From assembly GCA_020633625.1 (NCBI GenBank), contig JACKDJ010000036.1, positions 1 through 34,193 on the forward strand: DNA of 34,193 bases, written 5' to 3'. Below, in pieces: positions 15,509-22,364 of the stretch. The notes beneath the pieces are model-generated. The model saw nothing but the letters and a program-made list of their open reading frames with translations. It made no database searches and was not told the origin of the DNA. Numbering within the stretch: position 1 is the first letter of the stretch; each line of letters opens with the position of its first letter. The DNA is from Myxococcales bacterium. GTDB taxonomy: Bacteria > Myxococcota_A > Bradymonadia > REDH01. Position numbers and translations under genes: made by a program.

Positions 15509-15949
15509 ATGGAAAGCGCCGGCTCTGCCACCCCCCGCGCCCCCGAGCGGCTCGTGCTCCTGGCCCTCGCAGCCCAGTGCCTGGGCGTCGCCGCGTGGTC
15601 GCTGCTCGACCCGGTCGGCGTCGTCGACTCCCTCCGGTCGTTGGGCGTGCCGATGGGGCATCGCTACATGATCAGCGAGCACAGCGTAGTGTGGCGCAGC
15701 CTCGCGATCGGAAACCTCGTCGCGTGCGGCCTCGCGTGCGTCGCTGCATCGCTGCGAGTGTCGCTGTGGCCCGCCGCCGCAACGGCCTCTGTGGCCCTGG
15801 CGTCGACGGCCGCAACGCTCCTTGCCGCCGTCGTGACGACCGCCCGTTACGCTCCGCTCATCGCGGTCGCCGTGTGGCTTGGGGTGTGGGCGGGCGCGGC
15901 GGGCTGGGCGTCGTCCCGCGGCGTCCTCCCGAGGTCGGTGCAAGCATGA
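15509..15949 (+). CDS. Small four-helix membrane protein
   Basis: From the ATG at 15509 the protein has 146 residues and four hydrophobic segments (about 15-35, 65-87, 90-113 and 117-140). The N terminus is short and polar (MESAGSATPRAPER). The first loop contains DPVGVVDSLRSLGVPMGHRYMISEHSVVWRS. I do not recognise a family. Its stop overlaps the next start (ATGA), so it belongs to a tightly coupled three-gene unit ending in a GMC oxidoreductase. It could anchor that enzyme to the membrane or carry electrons from it, but no haem-ligand pattern is evident. Start choice: the frame is open far upstream, but only this ATG gives a protein without the upstream gene's shadow. Confidence 0.6.
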   Translation: MESAGSATPRAPERLVLLALAAQCLGVAAWSLLDPVGVVDSLRSLGVPMGHRYMISEHSVVWRSLAIGNLVACGLACVAASLRVSLWPAAATASVALASTAATLLAAVVTTARYAPLIAVAVWLGVWAGAAGWASSRGVLPRSVQA

Positions 15950-16371
15950 GGCGGATGTTCGCGTTCGAGCGTCGGTGGCTGCTGGCGCTGTTCGAGGCGG
16001 TCCTTCCGCGAGGTGCGGCCGAGCGGCTCCCCGTGGGCGCGACCGGCCGCGAGCTCGAGGTTTTCGCCGACGATCTCTACGGGCACATGCCGGCGCAGGC
16101 CGCGCTCGGGCTGCGGCTCGCGACGTGGGTCCTCACGTGGTTCGCGCCGCTCGCGATCGGCAAGCTCGGCCCAATCGGGCGACTCACCGCTGCCGACCGC
16201 GCGCGGGCGTTGACGAAGCTGCATCACAGCCCGGTCTACGTCGCGCGTGAGCTCCCGATGCTCGTGAAGACGTTCGCCGTCCTCGGCTACGGCGCGCTCC
16301 CGCACGTCCAGCAGCAGATCGGCGTTGGCGCTGGGGCGCCGCCACGTTGGCTGTCGGGGAGTGGCGAGTGA
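15946..16371 (+). CDS. Gluconate 2-dehydrogenase subunit 3-like protein
   Basis: The 141-residue protein starts RRMFAFERRWLLALFEAVLPRG. It ends LPMLVKTFAVLGYGALPHVQQQIG, resembling the small subunit that pairs with GMC flavoprotein dehydrogenases (gluconate 2-dehydrogenase subunit 3 type). Central TAADRARALTKLHHSPVY fits the same family. It has no twin-arginine signal, unlike many members. Its start overlaps the membrane-protein stop (ATGA) and its stop overlaps the GMC start (GTGA), so the three products are probably made in fixed ratio. In the family this subunit assists folding or export of the flavoprotein. The assignment rests on pattern resemblance and context. Confidence 0.6.
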   Translation: MRRMFAFERRWLLALFEAVLPRGAAERLPVGATGRELEVFADDLYGHMPAQAALGLRLATWVLTWFAPLAIGKLGPIGRLTAADRARALTKLHHSPVYVARELPMLVKTFAVLGYGALPHVQQQIGVGAGAPPRWLSGSGE

Positions 16372-17894
16372 GGCCGGCTGGTATCACGGAGCTGCGCGAC
16401 GTTCGCGCCGACGTCGACGACGAGGCCGATGTCGTCGTCGTCGGTAGCGGTGCCGCGGGCGCCGTCGCCGCTCGAGAGCTGCGCGCCGCTGGCCTCGACG
16501 TCGTCGTCGTCGAAGAGGGCCCATACATCGGTACCGAGCTGCTCGGCGGGGACACGTGGTCGGCGTTCAAGCACCTGTGGCGTGATCGTGGAATGCAGGT
16601 GGCGCAGGGCCGCCTCATGCTCCCATTCCTTCAGGGCTGCGCGGTCGGCGGAACGACCGTCATCAACGGCGCGATCGTGCACCGCGTCCCAGAGCCGATC
16701 GTCGATGTGTGGCGCCGCGACTTCGGCGCCGGCGAGCTGCTTGGTCCGAACGCGCTCGAGGACGCATACACGGAGCTCGACCGGCTCCTGTCCGTCGCCC
16801 CGACGCCCGAGCCGGTCTGGGGGCGAAACAACCGCCTCCTGCGCGAAGGCTGCGACGCGCTCGGCTGGCAATCAAACGCGATCGTCCGCAACGTACGCGA
16901 CTGCGCGGCCTCCGGTGCCTGCGCTCAAGGGTGTGGGCGCGGCCGCAAGCAGTCGATGCTGGTCGCGGTTCTCCCCGACGCGCTTGCCGCCGGCGTCCGC
17001 ATGTATGCGACGAGCCGCGTCGACCGCGTCACCCTCGAGCGCGGCGTGGCGACGGGCGTGGTCGGGCGCTTTCGCGATCCCCGCACCGGCGAGCGCGGCC
17101 CGCGTCTGCACGTCCGCGCGCGCCGCGCGGTGGTCCTGGCCGCCAGCGCGATCCAAACACCGACGCTGCTGGCGGCGAGCCGGGTTGGCCGCGCGTCCTC
17201 CCTCGTGGGGCGCCGTCTGCAGGCCCACCCGGGCGCCGGCGTCCTCGGCGTGTTCGACGACCCGGTGGATCTCGCAACGGGCGCGACCCAGGGTGCGGAG
17301 TCCACACACTTCTGGAACGAGCGCATGAAGTTCGAGACGGTTGGCATGCCGCTCGACGTGCTGCTCGGCCGTCTCCCCGGCTTCGGCGCCGAGCTGATGC
17401 GACGGGCGCAAGACGCGGCGCACATCGCCCAGATTGGCGTCCAGGTTCGCGCCGAAGCACACGGCCGCGTCCGCCGACTGCCGTGGGGGGCGCCGCTCAT
17501 CTCGTACGACCTGACCGACGCCGACGTCGCCAGGCTCAAGCTCGGGATCAAGCGGGTGGGGCAGATCCTGTTTGCCGCAGGCGCCAAGGCGATCCACCCC
17601 GGTATCTTCGGCGTCGACGACACGCTGACGAGCCCCACCGAACTCGACCAAATCGACGCCGTCCCCAACGACCCGAGCCGCTTTCACGGCATCGCAGCGC
17701 ACCTCTTTGGCACGGCCGTGATGGGCACTGACCCGCAGCGCAGCGTCGTGGGGCCGACGCTCGAGTGCCACGACGCTAAGTCGCTCTACGTGTTCGACTC
17801 GTCGGTGTTCCCGACGAACATGGGCGTGAACCCGGCGCACACGATCTCGGCCGTGGCGCTCCTGGCGTCGCGCGGGCTGGCCGGGCGGCTCTAG
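16368..17894 (+). CDS. GMC family FAD-dependent oxidoreductase
   Basis: GMC enzymes oxidise alcohols (sugars, sterols, long-chain alcohols) with FAD. The 508-residue protein begins at a GTG overlapping the upstream stop. It has the FAD-binding Rossmann motif VVVGSGAAGAVAARE (GSGAAG at 26-31) with VVVVEEGP ending that fold. A GCAVGGTTVINGAI stretch is the first GMC signature, and LAASAIQTPTLLAASR the second. The C-terminal domain has HLFGTAVMGTDP and SSVFPTNMGVNPAHTISAVAL, where the catalytic His of GMC enzymes is expected. The mid region has Cys-rich CAASGACAQGCGRGRK, seen in long-chain-alcohol-oxidase-like and cholesterol-oxidase-like members. The substrate is not decidable from sequence. 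Confidence 0.9.
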   Translation: MRPAGITELRDVRADVDDEADVVVVGSGAAGAVAARELRAAGLDVVVVEEGPYIGTELLGGDTWSAFKHLWRDRGMQVAQGRLMLPFLQGCAVGGTTVINGAIVHRVPEPIVDVWRRDFGAGELLGPNALEDAYTELDRLLSVAPTPEPVWGRNNRLLREGCDALGWQSNAIVRNVRDCAASGACAQGCGRGRKQSMLVAVLPDALAAGVRMYATSRVDRVTLERGVATGVVGRFRDPRTGERGPRLHVRARRAVVLAASAIQTPTLLAASRVGRASSLVGRRLQAHPGAGVLGVFDDPVDLATGATQGAESTHFWNERMKFETVGMPLDVLLGRLPGFGAELMRRAQDAAHIAQIGVQVRAEAHGRVRRLPWGAPLISYDLTDADVARLKLGIKRVGQILFAAGAKAIHPGIFGVDDTLTSPTELDQIDAVPNDPSRFHGIAAHLFGTAVMGTDPQRSVVGPTLECHDAKSLYVFDSSVFPTNMGVNPAHTISAVALLASRGLAGRL

Positions 17895-17939
17895 GGTTTG
17901 GGGGGCGCGGCGAGGAGCCGGAACGTCGTCAATGCGCCG

Positions 17940-18839
17940 TCAAGTGGTGCGTGGCGACATCTCGGCGAACGCATCGTTGTCACGGATCGTATCGGTGATC
18001 ACAGGCGACGAGGGGTCCCATTCGTTTCTAGATGTCCGGCCTCGCAGCGCCGGGGCTTGATACACGAACCGCTCGTCATACTTGGCATATAGTCGGCCAA
18101 ACATCCGTCCATAGGAGAGCAGGTGGGCGGCGGTCGGGTACAGAGAGTACACTGAACAGCGACTCGCGCCGCCGCGGCAGCTCGCAAGAGTGAGCCCACA
18201 CGCCTCATAGCGCGCAGGATGATCGCGCAGGTCATCTCGCTCGGACAGCCGTTCGAGTGCATGGGCATATCGAGAAACGCCTTCCGCTAGGTCGCCAGTA
18301 GCGAGTACGGTGAGATCCGCGGCTTTGTACCTCCCATCGTCAGCGAGTGAGAAGTGCGCTTGCGGTGCCGGATCGAGTTCTTCGTTCGCACGAAGTACAT
18401 GCCAAAAACCGTACACAAGCGCGGGATACGCCATGTGAACATTCGTACAGTCACCGGCCGCCTCCTCCATCCGATTCGTTAGGTTTCTTGTGGCATTGTG
18501 GGTTCCCTTCAAGGACACCGCAACAACTGGGCCGATTCCCGGTAGGGTGACGGTCACGTCAACTTGCTTGGTCTTCAGTCCACCTAAGATTGTGCATTCC
18601 CCCGGCCGCGCTTCGTCCGGTACGTGGTGCAGGTACAGGCCGCCTCCGCGACGCTCCACGCGAAACGGTGGGCGCGGCGTGACGTCATCAGGATGGAAGC
18701 CGCCCTCCAGGACGAGCCGGCAAGCGGTGTACCAGTGCAGCCTCTTGATGTGGTCGCTGGACTGCGTCTTTCCGTCCGGGAACGCGAAGTGGCGGAGCGC
18801 GGTAGCGATCGAGACCAGTTCGGGCGGGTCAGCTGGCAT
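17940..18839 (-). CDS. Probable type II restriction endonuclease
   Basis: I do not recognise the family; the call rests on context and a candidate active site. The 299-residue protein overlaps the stop of an adenine methyltransferase by 11 bases (ATG at 18839). Residues 88-113 read LKTKQVDVTV, then VVAVSLKGTHN, giving Asp94 and Ser109-Leu-Lys111 on adjacent predicted strands. This is a PD-(D/E)xK-like pattern with Ser in place of the second acid. NRMEEAAGD (122-130) could supply an acidic residue from the next helix. Conserved-looking NVHMAYPALVYGFWHVLR follows. GC is lower than in the surrounding genes (hand count 32/60 at 18361-18420). A methyltransferase accessory protein is the alternative. 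Confidence 0.6.
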   Translation of the reverse strand: MPADPPELVSIATALRHFAFPDGKTQSSDHIKRLHWYTACRLVLEGGFHPDDVTPRPPFRVERRGGGLYLHHVPDEARPGECTILGGLKTKQVDVTVTLPGIGPVVAVSLKGTHNATRNLTNRMEEAAGDCTNVHMAYPALVYGFWHVLRANEELDPAPQAHFSLADDGRYKAADLTVLATGDLAEGVSRYAHALERLSERDDLRDHPARYEACGLTLASCRGGASRCSVYSLYPTAAHLLSYGRMFGRLYAKYDERFVYQAPALRGRTSRNEWDPSSPVITDTIRDNDAFAEMSPRTT

Positions 18840-20361
18840 GCGCGTTCCTCCATCGTCGAAGTTCGCGGGCGCCGCTCGCGAAAACCGGGTGGCTCTCGTC
18901 GATCCTCCTGTCGATGCTGACCAACACCTCCCGCGCCTCCTTCGGCTCGAGCTTCAGGAGCCCTCCGCCCAAGGAGTGCCCTTGCAACTCACACGAGAGC
19001 TCAGTGATGGCGGAACTCCATGCGCCCACCAGGCTTCGGACCGAAACGCCGCCCAACACACTGACCGCGTGGACAGAGTTCGTGCAGACGGCGCCCGCGG
19101 AGTTCGCGACCAGTCGGGGACCGCGGCTCGACATCACGCTCAGAAACGCGTCAGGGACGGTGACATCGGGGACACCGTACCACGGCGACCGATTGCGACA
19201 CTTGTAGCCGTTGCGCACCGCCCGTCCGGCCGCGGAGTCGAGGTACTCCTGAACCGCGGGAGGCAGAGCTTCGGCGTGCTTCAGGTCGAGAAGGAGCACA
19301 GCTCGATCGCGCGCGAGCCAGTCCCCAACGACCGCATCATCGACGTCTTCGAGCCCCTGCAGGTCGCGACTTGACCTCACGGCGAGGCGGAGCAAGTGGC
19401 GTGGGATTCCGAGCCTCGACGCCTCGCTCGGGCGCAGGTGGAAGAAGGCGTTCCCTCCGGACACGTATCCGATCCCAAGCCGAGCCAGGCTCCCGAATCG
19501 AACAGCTCGTCCAGACGCGGCTGCCTCGAGGTATGCGGCTCTGACGTCGGGACTCAGAAGGAGCGGGCGAAGTCGGAGGTTCCACGCGCGGAGCTCGACG
19601 ATGCCCACTTCCTCGAAGGACGGAGGGACGTCTGGTTCGAAGGTCTCGACGCGCGCGATGTGCAGCGCCACCGCCGTGCCGCCCCATCCCGCCGCGCGGA
19701 GCAGCCAACAGTCCTCGGAGAGGTTCGGAAACAGCTTCTGCCGAATCGCGATCACCTCAACACGCGCGAACCTCGCTAGGAGGAACTCAAGCACAGGTCG
19801 AGCGTACACGGCGTGTCCGATTTCGGACGGTACAACGAAGGCGGCGCTCCCTCCGTCCCGTAATAGTGACACCGCGGCGACGATGAAAGGAGCCCACGAC
19901 GAACTCAATCCAGTTAGCGCGACGCCCCGTTGAGCACACACTGCCAGTGCACGCTCACGCATCTCTGCGGTGAAGCTCTGATATCGAATGAACGGAGGAT
20001 TCCCGACAACAGCGTCGAAGCGGCGCTCTGTTCGTTCGGCCCAGGAAAAGAAGTCCGTGTGAATGATGCACGCCGTGGGGACTCGCGTAAGTGCCTGCTC
20101 GACGGCTCGAACGTCGATATCGATCCCCGTTCCTCGTTCCACGCCCACGAGGAAGCGGCCGTCGCCGCATGACGGGTCGAGTACGTCGCACGGCGTCGCG
20201 TCGCTGGTCGCCCACTGCGTCAGCGCTTCTGCCACACCCTGAGGTGTGTAGTACGCGCCGAGCCGCTTCTCGTCCGGCGACGGATAGGCGTGAATGTCGT
20301 CGAACGCTGCGTCCGCGACTGGATCTGGGTAGCTTGGCTCTGCGAGATCGAGCGTGCTCAT
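18829..20361 (-). CDS. TaqI-like N6-adenine DNA methyltransferase
   Basis: The 510-residue protein transfers a methyl group from S-adenosylmethionine to adenine in DNA. Motif X is LGAYYTPQGVAEAL (35-48), motif I VLDPSCGDGRFL (60-71), an acidic turn GIDID (79-83) binds the cofactor ribose, and motif IV is NPPF (121-124). This order is that of the gamma-class M.TaqI/Eco57I-like enzymes, and the C-terminal half should hold the target recognition domain. The recognition sequence cannot be predicted. The ATG at 20361 is preferred over an in-frame TTG two codons upstream. The overlap with the downstream putative nuclease, in the order methylase then nuclease, fits a self-contained restriction-modification system. 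Confidence 0.9.
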   Translation of the reverse strand: MSTLDLAEPSYPDPVADAAFDDIHAYPSPDEKRLGAYYTPQGVAEALTQWATSDATPCDVLDPSCGDGRFLVGVERGTGIDIDVRAVEQALTRVPTACIIHTDFFSWAERTERRFDAVVGNPPFIRYQSFTAEMRERALAVCAQRGVALTGLSSSWAPFIVAAVSLLRDGGSAAFVVPSEIGHAVYARPVLEFLLARFARVEVIAIRQKLFPNLSEDCWLLRAAGWGGTAVALHIARVETFEPDVPPSFEEVGIVELRAWNLRLRPLLLSPDVRAAYLEAAASGRAVRFGSLARLGIGYVSGGNAFFHLRPSEASRLGIPRHLLRLAVRSSRDLQGLEDVDDAVVGDWLARDRAVLLLDLKHAEALPPAVQEYLDSAAGRAVRNGYKCRNRSPWYGVPDVTVPDAFLSVMSSRGPRLVANSAGAVCTNSVHAVSVLGGVSVRSLVGAWSSAITELSCELQGHSLGGGLLKLEPKEAREVLVSIDRRIDESHPVFASGARELRRWRNAHAS

Positions 20362-20669
20362 CGACAACCGATGATGTGAGTTCGCGCAAGTCTAGGTCGA
20401 GAGCAGCGCGCAAGAAAGCCCGGCGTCACCCGGCCGACGACGCGGGTCGGGTGCCGAGCAGCCCCGATCGCGGGCTTGGCACAAGCAGGCCACGCACCAT
20501 CCCAGAACCGGCTAGACATCCGCGCGCCACTGACGCGTGCCGATCGTGGCAGCCACCGGTGGTCGTGCCTCTCCCAAGAGCTGCCACTGGCAAAGACGCC
20601 GCTGGCGATCCTAACCCCATGGCGGGAGGACCGCGACCGCCCGAAGGGCCGGCTCCATCCGCCCCACCC
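20362..20669. other. Intergenic region between methyltransferase and serpin genes
   Basis: The 308 bases hold no convincing gene. Minus-strand transcription of the methyltransferase must start here; TAGACT at about 20397-20392 could be a -10 box, but no good -35 is paired with it. Several short reading frames cross the region without coding character. No repeat or attachment site was visible at this right border of the restriction-modification insert. Confidence 0.5.
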
Positions 20670-22052
20670 TCAAGCCGTCGGATCCACCACTCGCCCCACG
20701 AAGAGCAGCGCCCCCGTCTCCACGTGCCGGATCGCGAAAAAGAACGGCCGGTCGACGCGCATCTCGATGACCCTTGGTGCCGCGGCCGCCGAGCGGGTGG
20801 CGATGACTACCGCCGTGGCCGCCCCGGCTTCGGTCCCCTCCTCGTCCACCTCGATGAACGCCTCGTGGAGCACGTCGCTTATGTAGAGGCCGTCGGTGTT
20901 CGTCAGGTCTGCCATCCCCGAGAAGTCCGCGCTCCGGTCGAAGGCCGCGTTCATGCCGAGCGCGCGGAGCGCGGGGACGAGGCTGCCGCTCCAACGAAAT
21001 GAGAAGCGCGGAAGCGTCAGAGCGACGCGCGTCTCGCCCAGCCGAGCGGCGGCCTCCTGGAGGGCCGCACCGACGTCGGCTTCGAGCGACTCTCCCGCCG
21101 TAGGCAGAAGCACCAACATCTCCCATGCGCCGCCGGAGTATGGCAGCGCCGCGGCCTGCCACCGTGGTGACTCAGCGTAGCGGAGCGCGCCGACACGCGA
21201 CATCAGCGGCGCGACGACGTCTCCACCCGGAGCGTGGAATGGTGCGTCAGTGGTCCGCGCCACGTCGAAGGGCTGTGCCCAGTCACCGTCGAAGTACACC
21301 GCATTCGTCAGCACGAGCCGGGTCAGCGGGTCGAGCACTCCCGACGGGATGAGCTCCGGGATCTTCTGCCGCGTCAGCTCCGCCACCCAGCCATTGATCT
21401 CGGCGCGCGCCGTCTCCGGGGCGCCGGCGAAGTCTGCGCTGCCGAGCTCCACGGCGTATGCCCGCTCGAGTGTGCCGCGATAGGCGGCGCGCACACGGAC
21501 CTGCCACGTCTGCTCGACCCAGACCCGATTCGCGATGTCGACCGTTGCCGCGGCCGGCGCCGCCAGCGAGCGCTGCAGCGCGCCGCTTGCCGTGTGAAGG
21601 GTCGCGTCGTCGCCAACCACTGACAGCGCAGTCCGCATCTCGGTCAGCGTGTCTCCCGCGGCCCCTGCCATCGTCATGTGCAGCGCGCCGGTCACCGACA
21701 GCGGCGAGATCAGCACGTTGCCGGTGTTTGCGCTGGCAACCTGGTGAAACAGTGCGCCTGCGACGCCATTCACCGAGTCGATCGCGCTCGTCAGCTCGGG
21801 CGTTGGTCCGTCGGGCATCGTCTCCTCGGGTTGACTGGCGGCCGCTGCGACGTTCGCGTCTTCGACAGTTGGCGCGGCGGCGTTCCCCACCGGCTGCGCT
21901 AGCGCCGAGGAGGGCTCCCCGCTCCCTGACGCCGCGAGCTCGCGCTCGGGACTGCGCCACGCGGCGCTCGGGTCCGCTTCGCTGCCGTTGGGTCGTGAAG
22001 GCGAGCAAGCAGCCGCGAGCAGACCAAGGGCAAGGGCCAAGCGGTGTCTCAT
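20670..22052 (-). CDS. Lipoprotein serpin (serine protease inhibitor)
   Basis: Serpins trap proteases by cleavage of a reactive loop and a large conformational change. The 460-residue protein starts at ATG 22052 with a lipoprotein signal (LLAAAC16), followed by about 80 low-complexity residues and a serpin domain from about 95. It shows NAVYFDGDWAQPF, the hinge DEEGTEAGAATA and the C-terminal DRPFFFAIRHVETGALLFVGRV. Counting from the hinge Gly as P15 puts P1-P1' at Arg420-Ser421, as in inhibitors of trypsin-like enzymes. Small residues at P12-P9 (A-G-A-A) indicate an inhibitory rather than substrate-like serpin. It should face the periplasm or cell surface. The frame is open 15 codons upstream of the chosen start. 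Confidence 0.92.
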   Translation of the reverse strand: MRHRLALALGLLAAACSPSRPNGSEADPSAAWRSPERELAASGSGEPSSALAQPVGNAAAPTVEDANVAAAASQPEETMPDGPTPELTSAIDSVNGVAGALFHQVASANTGNVLISPLSVTGALHMTMAGAAGDTLTEMRTALSVVGDDATLHTASGALQRSLAAPAAATVDIANRVWVEQTWQVRVRAAYRGTLERAYAVELGSADFAGAPETARAEINGWVAELTRQKIPELIPSGVLDPLTRLVLTNAVYFDGDWAQPFDVARTTDAPFHAPGGDVVAPLMSRVGALRYAESPRWQAAALPYSGGAWEMLVLLPTAGESLEADVGAALQEAAARLGETRVALTLPRFSFRWSGSLVPALRALGMNAAFDRSADFSGMADLTNTDGLYISDVLHEAFIEVDEEGTEAGAATAVVIATRSAAAAPRVIEMRVDRPFFFAIRHVETGALLFVGRVVDPTA

Positions 22053-22193
22053 CTGGCGAATCTCGGGGAGCGGATCGGGTCCACGGCTGCGTCGCAACCC
22101 CCTCCCTAGACGATCGGTGTGCGAAGCGCGACGGTACGGTGCCGCGCGGTCACGGCCGCGCGACCGAGAGCGCCGCAGTGGCGGCCCGACGGT

Positions 22194-22275
22194 GAGCCAC
22201 CGAGGCGGCCCCGCGAGCCACTGAAATAGGTGAGATATGGAACATTATCTGGCGATCTCGAGCCACCGATGGCTC
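22194..22275 (+). promoter_or_regulatory. GAGCCAC repeats and palindromic operator candidate
   Basis: GAGCCACYGA occurs at 22194-22203, 22215-22224 and 22260-22269. The third copy is half of a perfect dyad GAGCCA-CCGA-TGGCTC (22260-22275). The copies flank the candidate promoter at 22221-22248, so a repressor or activator could bind here. The rest of the 312-base divergent region 22053-22364 shows no gene. Confidence 0.4.
22221..22248 (+). promoter_or_regulatory. Candidate promoter of the FG-GAP lipoprotein gene
   Basis: CTGAAA (22221-22226) and CATTAT (22243-22248) are 16 bases apart, each matching sigma-70 consensus at 4 of 6. They lie in the only AT-rich patch of the region. The predicted start near 22255 is just before the palindrome at 22260-22275. 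Confidence 0.4.
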
Positions 22276-22364
22276 TACGAGCCGGGAGCGGTTACACGAG
22301 CCGTACTCGCCGTCTCGGACGCTCCGGATCAGGCGCGCGGGTCACTTCGCCGAGGCCGTTCTAC

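Noticed and set aside
22144..22161. GCGCGG/CCGCGC hairpin upstream of the serpin gene
   Set aside because: Short GC dyad with no position relative to a promoter or gene end that would give it a role.
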